From Lachnospiraceae bacterium (GTDB taxonomy: Bacteria; Bacillota; Clostridia; Lachnospirales; Lachnospiraceae): a stretch of 64,000 nucleotides of DNA. Positions 44,892-52,899 of the stretch are shown in pieces; the stretch's first letter is position 1, and each line of letters starts with the position of its first letter. The notes under the pieces are model-generated. The model had not been told where the DNA came from, made no database searches, and was given only the letters and a program-made list of their open reading frames with translations. The stretch covers positions 1 to 64,000 of the forward strand of contig JAFTZJ010000022.1 in NCBI GenBank assembly GCA_017461045.1, in the 5' to 3' direction. A program made the translations under genes and the position numbers.

Positions 44892-45383
44892 TTGGCAAAG
44901 AAGGTTGCGTTTCTCGGTATGTTTACAGCATTAGGATTGGTTTTAGGATGGCTGGAATCTCTGTTGCCGGTGGTACCATTTGCACCCGGTATTAAGATTG
45001 GTTTGGCAAACATCACTGGGTTGCTGATTCTGTATCGGTTCGGCTGGAAGGAGGCAGTTTGCGTTAATCTGCTTCGTGTCGGATTATCCGGTGTCATGTT
45101 TGGAAATCTTTCCATAGTCATATACAGTTTTGCAGGTGCGGTATTGAGTTTGCTGGCAATGGTATTGCTAAAGAAAATAGACAAATTCTCCATTGTTGGT
45201 GTTAGCGTAATTGGTGGAGTTATGCACAATATGGGGCAACTGATTGTGGCTGCAGTATTGATGGAAAATGCGGTAATCCTATATTATTTGCCGATTTTGG
45301 TTGTATCCGGTGTGATTGCCGGTGTGCTGACCGGATTGGTAGGAGCATTTTTGCATAAGCATCTTCCAAAGGAAATCGGTTGA
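44892..45383 (+). CDS. Gx transporter family protein (Hpre_diP_synt_I)
   Basis: This 163-residue membrane protein has five or six hydrophobic segments and the family opening FLGMFTALGLVLGWLE followed by PGIKIGLANITGLLILY. It was once called heptaprenyl diphosphate synthase component I, but the protein is a small membrane protein like those of substrate-specific transport components. It is often adjacent to rnf genes in Clostridia. The start is TTG with GGAGGAG upstream. Confidence 0.85.
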   Translation: MAKKVAFLGMFTALGLVLGWLESLLPVVPFAPGIKIGLANITGLLILYRFGWKEAVCVNLLRVGLSGVMFGNLSIVIYSFAGAVLSLLAMVLLKKIDKFSIVGVSVIGGVMHNMGQLIVAAVLMENAVILYYLPILVVSGVIAGVLTGLVGAFLHKHLPKEIG

Positions 45384-45409
45384 ATAACAAGGTAAATTGT
45401 ATTAAAATT
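45381..45409 (+). promoter_or_regulatory. Putative promoter of rnfCDGEAB
   Basis: TTGAAT (45381-45386), a 17-base spacer and TAAAAT (45404-45409) lie 30 bases before rnfC and overlap the preceding stop codon. It would let Rnf be made independently of the apbE genes. Confidence 0.5.
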
Positions 45410-45439
45410 ATAATATTCTAAGGAAATGAGGTAGTAGGT

Positions 45440-46762
45440 ATGGGTTTGCTTACTTTTAAGGGTGGTATACATCCTTACGAAGGCAAAGAATTGACCATGG
45501 ACAAACCAATTGAGGTGTATTTGCCAAAGGGTGATATGGTTTATCCGCTGAGTCAGCATATTGGAGCACCGGCGAAGCCGTTGGTGAAAAAAGGAGACCG
45601 TGTTTTGGCGGGACAGAAGATTGCAGAGGCAGGAGGATTTGTATCTGCACATATTCATTCCTCTGTATCCGGTACGGTAAAATGTATTGAATCCCGCTTA
45701 ACAGCAGGTGGAAATAAGGTGAATTCCATTGTAATTGAGAATGACGAAGCATTTGAAAGTGTGGATTATAGCGCCAACGTGAAGCCATTAGAGGATATGA
45801 GTCGGGAAGATATTATTGCAGCCATACAAGAAGCAGGTATTGTTGGTATGGGTGGTGCGGGATTTCCGACCCATGTGAAGCTTTCTCCGAAGAATATCGA
45901 AGCCATTGATTATATAATTGTAAATGGTTCTGAATGTGAACCGTATCTGACATCGGATTATCGCAGAATGATGGAAGTACCGGAGAAAATAGTAAAAGGT
46001 CTGGAAGTGGTATTAAAGTTGTTTCCCAACGCTTCCGGTATTATAGCGATTGAAGACAATAAGCCGAAAGCTATTCAATTGTTGAAGGAAATGGTAGCGA
46101 ATAATCCTAAAATAAAAGTGAATAAGATGAAAACCAAGTATCCGGAAGGTGCAGAGCGCCAGTTGATTTACGCAAATACCAAGCGATACATTAATTCGAA
46201 TATGTTGCCGGCAGATGCAGGCTGTATTGTACATAACATTGATACATTGGTTGCTATTTATGAGGCGATTTATAATGGAAAGCCATTAATTGAACGAATT
46301 GTAACGGTAACTGGTGATGCGATTGTAAATCCAAAGAATTACAAGGTATTGTTGGGAACAAATTTCCAGGAATTAATTGATGCGGCCGGCGGTTATAAGA
46401 AAGATGAACCGGAGAAGATTATTGCTGGTGGTCCAATGATGGGAAAGGCTGTTATCAGCACAGATATTCCGATTGTAAAGGGATCTTCTGCAATTCTTTG
46501 TATGCAGGAGGATGAAGTAGCGGCATGTGAACCGTCTAATTGTATTCGCTGTGGCAGATGTGTGTCTGTTTGTCCGGGACGTGTCAATCCTTCAAAATTG
46601 GCAAAATTAGCAGAATTGGGTAAGATAGACGAATTTGTAGAACAGGATGGCATGGAATGTTGTGAGTGTGGATGTTGTTCCTATATATGTCCTGCTAAGC
46701 GTCATTTAACACAAACCATAGCGGCAACCAGAAAAAGCATTCTGGCAAGCCGTAAGAAATAG
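45440..46762 (+). CDS. rnfC: Rnf complex subunit C (NADH/NAD-binding, Fe-S)
   Basis: RnfC is the cytoplasmic subunit that exchanges electrons with NAD. The 440-residue protein has an N-terminal barrel-sandwich segment (TFKGGIHPYEGK), an FMN/NAD domain with GMGGAGFPTHVK and NGSECEPYLTSDYR, and two 4Fe-4S motifs near the C-terminus: CIRCGRCVSVCP and CCECGCCSYICP. Length and order match clostridial RnfC. It is the first gene of the rnf operon. Confidence 0.96.
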   Translation: MGLLTFKGGIHPYEGKELTMDKPIEVYLPKGDMVYPLSQHIGAPAKPLVKKGDRVLAGQKIAEAGGFVSAHIHSSVSGTVKCIESRLTAGGNKVNSIVIENDEAFESVDYSANVKPLEDMSREDIIAAIQEAGIVGMGGAGFPTHVKLSPKNIEAIDYIIVNGSECEPYLTSDYRRMMEVPEKIVKGLEVVLKLFPNASGIIAIEDNKPKAIQLLKEMVANNPKIKVNKMKTKYPEGAERQLIYANTKRYINSNMLPADAGCIVHNIDTLVAIYEAIYNGKPLIERIVTVTGDAIVNPKNYKVLLGTNFQELIDAAGGYKKDEPEKIIAGGPMMGKAVISTDIPIVKGSSAILCMQEDEVAACEPSNCIRCGRCVSVCPGRVNPSKLAKLAELGKIDEFVEQDGMECCECGCCSYICPAKRHLTQTIAATRKSILASRKK

Positions 46763-46773
46763 GAGGTATCACT

Positions 46774-47727
46774 ATGGCTGAATTGAAGAAAATTTCCTCC
46801 TCCCCGCATGTGAGACAGGAGGATAGCACATCCAGCATTATGCTTGATGTCATTATTGCCTTGTTGCCGACTACGATTATGGGTGTTTATAATTTTGGTA
46901 TTTCTGCCTTTATATTGATTCTTGTTTGTATGGCGACTTGTTTTGCCAGTGAGTTGGCATTTCAATATTTCACAAAGAGAAAGATTACTATCGGAGATTT
47001 CAGTGCTATTGTAACCGGTTTATTATTGGCATTGAATTTACCACCGAGCTTGCCTTGGTGGATGGCAGTTTTGGGTAGTGTGTTTGCAATTATCGTTGTA
47101 AAACAGTTATTTGGCGGAATTGGACAGAATTTCATGAATCCGGCTTTGGCAGCCAGATGTTTTCTGTTGATTTCATTTACACTTCCGATGACTACCTTTA
47201 CATATGATGCGGTTACTACTGCAACACCTCTTGCTTTGTTGAAGGCAGGAGAACACGTGGATTTGCTTCGTATGTTTATGGGAAGTACTGCCGGAACCAT
47301 TGGTGAAACATCTGCAGCGGCACTGTTAATTGGTGGTGCATATTTGCTGTTTAAGCGTGTCATTGATATTCGGATTCCGTTATCTTATATTGGAACCTTT
47401 ACGATTTGCATTTTGATTTATTCTTTAGCCAGTGGCAGAGGTTTGGATTGGACCTATATTGTGGCACATATTTGTGGTGGTGGTTTGCTGTTGGGTGCTA
47501 TTTTTATGGCAACCGATTATGTAACATCACCGATTACATCCAAGGGTCGTTGGATTTATGGTGTAATACTTGGCATATTAACCTTTGTATTGCGAAGCCC
47601 ATGGAATCCGACAACAGCCGCAGAGGGTGTGTCATATTCGATTTTGTGCGGTAACTTATTAGTGCCGATTATTGAGCGTTTTACAGCTCCGAAATCCTTT
47701 GGAAGGGGGGCTGAAAAACATGAATAA
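46774..47727 (+). CDS. rnfD: Rnf complex subunit D (covalent FMN, membrane)
   Basis: RnfD is a membrane subunit with about ten helices that carries covalent FMN. The 317-residue protein has the flavinylation segment DAVTTATP; by alignment to the S/T-G-A-T motif, Thr151 is the likely FMN site. It also has NQNFMNPALAARCF-type sequence (GIGQNFMNPALAAR). AGGAGG precedes the ATG. It overlaps rnfG by eight bases. Confidence 0.95.
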   Translation: MAELKKISSSPHVRQEDSTSSIMLDVIIALLPTTIMGVYNFGISAFILILVCMATCFASELAFQYFTKRKITIGDFSAIVTGLLLALNLPPSLPWWMAVLGSVFAIIVVKQLFGGIGQNFMNPALAARCFLLISFTLPMTTFTYDAVTTATPLALLKAGEHVDLLRMFMGSTAGTIGETSAAALLIGGAYLLFKRVIDIRIPLSYIGTFTICILIYSLASGRGLDWTYIVAHICGGGLLLGAIFMATDYVTSPITSKGRWIYGVILGILTFVLRSPWNPTTAAEGVSYSILCGNLLVPIIERFTAPKSFGRGAEKHE

Positions 47728-48352
47728 ACAGATGATTAAGGATTCGCTTATTTTATTTGCTATTACTTTAATTGCAGGTTTGTTGCTGGGTGGAGTTTAT
47801 GCGATTACCAAGGATCCGATTGCAGCCGCTCAGGAGCGGAAGAAACAGGAAGCATATCAGGCAGTCTTTTCTGATGCAACCGGCTTTGAAGCGGTAGAAG
47901 CGGATATAGAAAATGCTTCAGATGTTTTGGCTAAAGCGGGATATGAGAAGTATGCCATTGGTGAAGTGCAGCTTGCAGTAGATGATGCGGGGAATGCATT
48001 AGGATATGTTATGACAGTCACCTCCATGGAAGCATATAGTGGTGAATTAACCATTGCTATGGGTATCCGTATGGATGGAACGGTAAACGGTATTTCGTTC
48101 TTAACCTTGAATGAAACTACCGGCCTTGGTATGGAAGCTAAAAATCCGGAATTCTATGAACAATATTCCGACAAGCAGGTTGGTGCTTTTGTTGTAAAAA
48201 AAGGCAGTGCTTCTGCTGAGAATGAAATTGATGCCCTAACCGGTGCAACTGTGACCAGTAATGCAGTTACCAATGCAGTGAATGCAGGTATCTGTTATGC
48301 ACAGAATTTGGGCTTGGAAGGAACAGAGATGGGAGGTGGTAGCGATGAATAA
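47720..48352 (+). CDS. rnfG: Rnf complex subunit G (covalent FMN, external)
   Basis: RnfG has one N-terminal membrane helix (about 7-30) and an external FMN-binding domain. The 210-residue protein has the SGAT-type motif TGATVTS (174-180), with Thr177 as the likely FMN site. GAAGGGGGG lies before the ATG, which overlaps the rnfD stop (ATGAATAA). It ends with the same overlap onto rnfE. The upstream ApbE is the likely flavin transferase. Confidence 0.94.
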   Translation: MNKQMIKDSLILFAITLIAGLLLGGVYAITKDPIAAAQERKKQEAYQAVFSDATGFEAVEADIENASDVLAKAGYEKYAIGEVQLAVDDAGNALGYVMTVTSMEAYSGELTIAMGIRMDGTVNGISFLTLNETTGLGMEAKNPEFYEQYSDKQVGAFVVKKGSASAENEIDALTGATVTSNAVTNAVNAGICYAQNLGLEGTEMGGGSDE

Positions 48353-49424
48353 AGCCATAGAGCGTATTAAGAATGGTATCGTAACCGAGAATCCTACCTT
48401 TGTTCAGATATTAGGTATGTGTCCTACCTTAGCCGTTACCACATCTGCAATTAATGGTCTGGGTATGGGATTAAGTACCACCGTCATTTTGATTATGAGT
48501 AATTTGATGATTTCGGCTTTGCGGAATGTAATCCCCAATCGTGTTCGGATTCCTGCATATATTGTAATTGTTGCTTCTTTTGTAACCATTATTGATTTCT
48601 TGTTGCAGGCATTTATACCAAGTCTTTCTGAGAGCTTGGGTGGTTATATTAAGTTAATTGTTGTTAACTGTATTATCCTTGGACGTGCTGAGTCATACGC
48701 TTCTAAGAATCCTGTGATTCCATCTGTCTTTGATGGTGTGGGAATGGGACTTGGCTTTACGGTTGGTTTGACTGCGATTGGTTTGGTACGTGAGTTAATT
48801 GGTGCAGGTTCTGTATTTGGATTTGAAATTCCGGGATATACTTCAATTGCAATTTTTGTACAGTCACCGGGAGCGTTTTTGGTACTGGCATTCTTGATTG
48901 CATTCTTGAATTTCAGAAAAATGCGTAAGAAGAAGACAGCGTCCAATGATACCGTATGTCGTATGGAGGATTGTGCCCATTGTGGTAATACATCCTGTGG
49001 TGGTAAGTTCTTTGATTTCGATGGTGAAAATGACGTAGTTGGCCGTGTAGGTCAGAAACCAGAAACTGTGAAAGAGGAACCAAAACAGGCAGAGGAACCG
49101 AAAAAGGAAGAGGAACCAAAGCAAGCAGAGGAACCGAAAAAGGCAGAAGAACCAAAGCAGGCAGAGGAACCGAAAAAGGAAGAAGAACCAAAGCAGGCAG
49201 AGGAACCGAAGCAGGAAGCAGAATCAAAGCAGGCAGAGGAATCGAAGCAGGAAGCAGAACCAAAGCAAGCAGAAGAATCGAAGCAGGTAGAGGAGCCAAA
49301 ACAAGAAGAAACTGAGCAGGATGAAGAAAAAGCCGTTAAAACGGCGATAGAATCCCAAGGAAAAAAGAATGGGAAAGGACGTTCTAAGTCTAAGAAAAAA
49401 GGAAATGGAGGAAAGCGCAAATGA
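48345..49424 (+). CDS. rnfE: Rnf complex subunit E with Cys-box and charged-repeat tail
   Basis: RnfE is a six-helix membrane subunit that pairs with RnfA; C26 and C109 match the cysteines that bind the membrane 2Fe-2S cluster. Residues 1-195 cover the normal protein. The remaining 160 residues are unusual: a Cys-box (C205, C210, C213, C218; CRMEDCAHCGNTSCGG), then Pro-Lys-Gln-Ala-Glu-Glu repeats (about 240-335) and a basic Lys/Gly/Ser end. The ATG at 48345 overlaps rnfG by eight bases. Typical RnfE proteins are about 200-230 residues. Confidence 0.93.
   Translation: MNKAIERIKNGIVTENPTFVQILGMCPTLAVTTSAINGLGMGLSTTVILIMSNLMISALRNVIPNRVRIPAYIVIVASFVTIIDFLLQAFIPSLSESLGGYIKLIVVNCIILGRAESYASKNPVIPSVFDGVGMGLGFTVGLTAIGLVRELIGAGSVFGFEIPGYTSIAIFVQSPGAFLVLAFLIAFLNFRKMRKKKTASNDTVCRMEDCAHCGNTSCGGKFFDFDGENDVVGRVGQKPETVKEEPKQAEEPKKEEEPKQAEEPKKAEEPKQAEEPKKEEEPKQAEEPKQEAESKQAEESKQEAEPKQAEESKQVEEPKQEETEQDEEKAVKTAIESQGKKNGKGRSKSKKKGNGGKRK
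49065..49330 (+). repeat. In-gene repeats in the rnfE tail
   Basis: Degenerate units such as GAGGAACCGAAAAAGGAAG and GAACCAAAGCAGGCAGAG are repeated in frame. They encode EEPKKEEEPKQA-type sequence. On the other strand they give spurious Ser/Cys-rich reading frames. Confidence 0.85.
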
Positions 49425-50011
49425 GTGAAGTAACACAAATTATTTTAATTGCTGTGAGTGCGGCACTTGTGAATAACGTAGTCCTCAGTCAGTTCCTTGG
49501 ACTGTGTCCGTTCTTAGGAGTATCCAAGAATATGAAATCAGCTGCCGGTATGGGAGTAGCGGTTATTTTCGTAATTGCTATTTCATCAGCAGTTGCCAGT
49601 TTGATTTATCAATTTATATTGGTGCCGTTTCATATTGAATACTTACAGACCATTGTATTTATTCTGGTAATTGCCGCATTGGTTCAGTTTGTAGAGATGT
49701 TCTTGAAGAAGGTAATTCCGGCTTTGCATAAAACATTAGGTGTGTATCTTCCGTTGATTACAACTAATTGTGCTGTGCTCGGTGTTGCATTGAATAATGT
49801 AACGGATAATTATGGATTTGTAAAAAGCGTTGTTAATGGTGTAGGAACTGCGATAGGCTTTACCATAGCCATTGTAATCTTAGCAGGTTTGCGTGAGAAA
49901 ATGGAAGATAATGATATTCCGGCACCGTTCCAGGGAATGCCAATTGTACTGGTGACTGCCGGACTTATGGCAATTGCATTTATCGGTTTTTCCGGTTTGA
50001 TTCGACTGTAG
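49421..50011 (+). CDS. rnfA: Rnf complex subunit A
   Basis: RnfA is the six-helix membrane partner of RnfE. The 196-residue protein has C29 (LGLCPFLGV) and C117 (TTNCAVLG), which match the cysteines that bind the membrane 2Fe-2S cluster with RnfE. It overlaps rnfE by four bases (ATGA). AATGGAGGAAAG is the ribosome site. Confidence 0.96.
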   Translation: MSEVTQIILIAVSAALVNNVVLSQFLGLCPFLGVSKNMKSAAGMGVAVIFVIAISSAVASLIYQFILVPFHIEYLQTIVFILVIAALVQFVEMFLKKVIPALHKTLGVYLPLITTNCAVLGVALNNVTDNYGFVKSVVNGVGTAIGFTIAIVILAGLREKMEDNDIPAPFQGMPIVLVTAGLMAIAFIGFSGLIRL

Positions 50012-50023
50012 GAGGTGGCAGTA

Positions 50024-50821
50024 ATGACAGAAATCATAATAGGAATTTTAATTGCCACCTTAGTTGTAGGTCTTACAGGTGTTATTATTGCAGTGTTACT
50101 AAGTATTGCCGGTGAAAAGTTTAAGGTGGAAGTGGATGAGAAGGAAATTGCTGTCCGCGAAGCACTTCCGGGTAATAATTGTGGTGGATGTGGTTATCCG
50201 GGCTGTGATGGTCTGGCTACTGCCATTGCACAAGGAGAAGCACCGGTATCTGCTTGTCCGGTTGGTGGCGAAGCAGTAGCGGAAGCAATTGCAGCAATTA
50301 TGGGAACAGAGGTTACAGCGGGAACCCGAATGACTGCGGTGGTAAGATGTGCAGGAACCTGTGAAAAAGCTGTAAGTCAATATGAATATGTTGGACCAAA
50401 GAGTTGCAGTTTAGCGCAGAATAATCCCAATGGAGGCGCAAAAGCATGTACTTATGGCTGTACCGGATTTGGCGACTGTAAAGCGGCTTGTCCATTTGAT
50501 GCTATTGAAATTATCGATGGCATTGCAGTGGTAGACAAGGAGAAGTGTAAAGCATGCGGAAAATGTGTAGCTACCTGTCCAAAACACTTGATTGAATTGA
50601 TTCCGTATGAATCAGAGCATGTTGTGCTTTGTAATTCCAAGGACAAGGGTATAGATGTAAAAAAGGCTTGTCAGGCAGGATGTATTGGATGTGGTTTGTG
50701 TGCTAGAAATTGTCCGGAAGGTGCTATAGAGGTAACGGATAATCTTGCACATATTAATTACGAGAAGTGTACGAACTGTGGTGCTTGTAAAAGTAAGTGT
50801 CCGGTGAAGATTATTACATGA
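50024..50821 (+). CDS. rnfB: Rnf complex subunit B (ferredoxin-interacting)
   Basis: RnfB receives electrons from ferredoxin. The 265-residue protein has an N-terminal helix, then a 4Fe-4S motif NNCGGCGYPGC with C78 (C53, C56, C61, C78), then four ferredoxin-like clusters: CTGFGDCKAACP, CKACGKCVATCP, CIGCGLCARNCP and CTNCGACKSKCP. Multiple clusters of this sort are normal in clostridial RnfB. The ATG at 50024 follows AGGAGGTG. It is the last gene of the operon and is followed by a terminator. Confidence 0.96.
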   Translation: MTEIIIGILIATLVVGLTGVIIAVLLSIAGEKFKVEVDEKEIAVREALPGNNCGGCGYPGCDGLATAIAQGEAPVSACPVGGEAVAEAIAAIMGTEVTAGTRMTAVVRCAGTCEKAVSQYEYVGPKSCSLAQNNPNGGAKACTYGCTGFGDCKAACPFDAIEIIDGIAVVDKEKCKACGKCVATCPKHLIELIPYESEHVVLCNSKDKGIDVKKACQAGCIGCGLCARNCPEGAIEVTDNLAHINYEKCTNCGACKSKCPVKIIT

Positions 50822-50859
50822 TGCTATAACATAGCGATAGGAAGTATATTGTTATTACA

Positions 50860-50914
50860 AAAATGGTCTGTGCTTGGAATTGATAAATTCCGTTTTAAGC
50901 ACAGACCATTTTCT
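50860..50914. terminator. Bidirectional terminator after rnfB
   Basis: AAAATGGTCTGTGCTT (50860-50875) pairs perfectly with AAGCACAGACCATTTT (50897-50912). A second small stem GGAATT/AATTCC lies in the loop. It serves rnfB and the converging gene at 50915. Confidence 0.9.
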
Positions 50915-51715
50915 TTATTCATTTTCCATTTCTAAAAGAATACGAATGAAGTTATATGCAATTTCACGATTCTTATCACCTAATGTGGAAGGTATAAAAA
51001 GATATGGTTGTTCTAAATTAATATTTGTTCTCTTGGTAAATTCCATATCAGATATATCAATGGCATAGAAGTCATAATCTTCAACGGGACCATCGCATTC
51101 GTATAAGCGTTCTTGAGCTTCGATTGCTGTAAAAATATCTTCCGGTAAGGAATGCTTTAATTCTAGGACGTAGCCGTCGACTGCATAATAATCTACAACT
51201 TTGGCGTCACAAATTATAATTTGTGTGGAATCACCAGTTAAAGCAGCCATCATTTTATTATAATATGCTATGTCTTGAGAAGTGTAAGTTCTATCTGGAT
51301 AAATTTCAAAGTTATTATCAATAATGAATACTGCGTCATCAGGTACTTCATAATAACTAGTATAAATATTGGTAACAGATTCTTCAAAAGTAACGTTACC
51401 TGGATCATTCACCAATACAATATCTAAAGCAACCGGTCGGGTAGCAATATAGATGCGCTGAATGATGATCAATATGATTCCAATGGCTATTACCACAGCC
51501 AGGAATTTCCATGCGTAATAATTCAGTATATATTGTACCTTGCGCCAGAATGTTAGTTCCTTTAGTTTTTCCTTTTCCTGCTTCCATTGATAGTTTCGAC
51601 GTTCCTTTCGAGACATATCCTGAAGTTCCAATGAGTCTTCGGTGACAATTGAGTCTTTTTTAAGAGCCTCTATATCGTTAAGAGCCTTTTTTTCTTTTGC
51701 TAAATTTTTGTCCAT
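50915..51715 (-). CDS. Hypothetical membrane protein, single-pass
   Basis: I do not recognise this 266-residue protein. The first 70 residues are charged and probably cytoplasmic, with Lys/Glu-rich helices (RKERRNYQWKQEKEKLKE). One membrane helix follows (about 75-95), then an external domain of about 170 residues. The ATG at 51715 follows GGGAGAAAC; in-frame codons run further upstream but lack a site. It stands alone, with a terminator behind it. The external domain has no motif I can name. Confidence 0.7.
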   Translation of the reverse strand: MDKNLAKEKKALNDIEALKKDSIVTEDSLELQDMSRKERRNYQWKQEKEKLKELTFWRKVQYILNYYAWKFLAVVIAIGIILIIIQRIYIATRPVALDIVLVNDPGNVTFEESVTNIYTSYYEVPDDAVFIIDNNFEIYPDRTYTSQDIAYYNKMMAALTGDSTQIIICDAKVVDYYAVDGYVLELKHSLPEDIFTAIEAQERLYECDGPVEDYDFYAIDISDMEFTKRTNINLEQPYLFIPSTLGDKNREIAYNFIRILLEMENE

Positions 51716-52019
51716 TTTGGTTTCTCCCAGTAAAAAAATTCCGTTAATTTCATGACCGAATAATTCGTGATTTGCAAAATGCTTTTCTAATTGTAGCATA
51801 TTTTTTATGTTTATGGGGAAGATAAATATGAATTTAATGTAATTTTTTTCTAAATTCAATTACACATGTACATTACGTAAATATGATAGTTAAACAGTTA
51901 CAGGAAATTGATAAAAATTACTTTCCAATCCGAAAAAAATCATGTATACTAAGGAACAATAGGAAACAATTAACAATCCTTGCATATCTTAATCATAATC
52001 TCTATTTTGGAGTATACAT
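51716..52019. promoter_or_regulatory. Divergent intergenic region
   Basis: This AT-rich stretch holds two likely promoters. On the minus strand TGCTACAAT (51798-51790) is an extended -10 for the gene at 51715. On the plus strand TTTCCA (51922-51927), 17 bases and TATACT (51945-51950) suit ymxH. I see no gene or riboswitch in it. Confidence 0.45.
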
Positions 52020-52283
52020 ATGCGATTTTCTGATATGAAGCAACGGGAAGTTATTAATTGTAAAGATTGCAAGCGACTGGGATTTGTTTCGGATGTTATT
52101 TTTGATTCTTGCACCGGCAAGGTTGAAGCTCTGGTAGTGCCGGGTCCCGGTAAAATTCTGGGATGCTTTTGTCCGGCAACGGAATATATAATTAAGTTCT
52201 GCCATATCATACGAATTGGTCCGGATATTATTCTGGTGGACATTGATTTGGTAGAGTCCTTAGAGAAAAAGAAAGAACACTGA
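52020..52283 (+). CDS. YlmC/YmxH family PRC-barrel protein
   Basis: This 87-residue protein is a PRC-barrel protein of the YlmC/YmxH group, named from sporulation genes in Bacillus and Clostridia. It has the conserved pattern [26 protein letters not shown] and GRIL-type [15 protein letters not shown] lies before the ATG. The ymxH-nrdR order is common in Clostridia. The function is not established. Confidence 0.85.
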   Translation: MRFSDMKQREVINCKDCKRLGFVSDVIFDSCTGKVEALVVPGPGKILGCFCPATEYIIKFCHIIRIGPDIILVDIDLVESLEKKKEH

Positions 52284-52308
52284 TGATAGTATACGGAGGA
52301 AAAGTAAT

Positions 52309-52761
52309 ATGAAATGTCCATTTTGTGCTGTTGATAACACTCGCGTTATTGATTCCAGACCGGCAGATGATAATAATTCCATTCGCCGCCGACGGGAATG
52401 TGATGCCTGTGGAAGACGTTTTACCACTTATGAAAAGGTAGAGTCCATACCTTTAATTGTTATTAAGAAGGATAAGAACCGGGAGCCATATAATCGTTCC
52501 AAGATTGCCTCCGGTATTCTGAAGTCTTGTCATAAACGTCCGGTTTCGGCAGAGCAGATTGAACAGTGCTTAGATGATATTGAGACAAAGGTATTTAATC
52601 TGGAAGAAAAAGAGGTAGAGAGTACCGTTGTTGGTGAGATTGTAATGGATGAGATTAAGAAGCTGGATCCGGTTGCTTATGTGCGATTTGCTTCTGTTTA
52701 TCGTGAATTCAAAGACGTGAATACCTTTATGGATGAATTAAAGAAGATTTTAGATAAATAG
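52309..52761 (+). CDS. nrdR: Transcriptional repressor NrdR
   Basis: NrdR represses ribonucleotide reductase genes in response to ATP and dATP. The 150-residue protein has a zinc ribbon (C3, C6, C31, C34), the [19 protein letters not shown] segment and an ATP-cone domain. GGAGGAAAAG lies before the ATG. No ribonucleotide reductase gene is in this window, so its targets lie elsewhere. Confidence 0.96.
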   Translation: MKCPFCAVDNTRVIDSRPADDNNSIRRRRECDACGRRFTTYEKVESIPLIVIKKDKNREPYNRSKIASGILKSCHKRPVSAEQIEQCLDDIETKVFNLEEKEVESTVVGEIVMDEIKKLDPVAYVRFASVYREFKDVNTFMDELKKILDK

Positions 52762-52899
52762 GAACGGTATCTGAATGGATACTGAAATTAAAATTGCTAA
52801 TAGAATTTTAGAAATGATAAGTCAAATAATAATTGACAAATTGTGGTTTCGCAGATTACAATGATTGTGGAGTCTGTTCCGGGCGAGGAAAGGAACAGT

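Noticed and set aside
49052..49438. Ser/Cys/Phe-repeat frame on the minus strand
   Set aside because: It is the antisense shadow of the rnfE Glu/Lys repeats; low-complexity repeats often keep several frames open.
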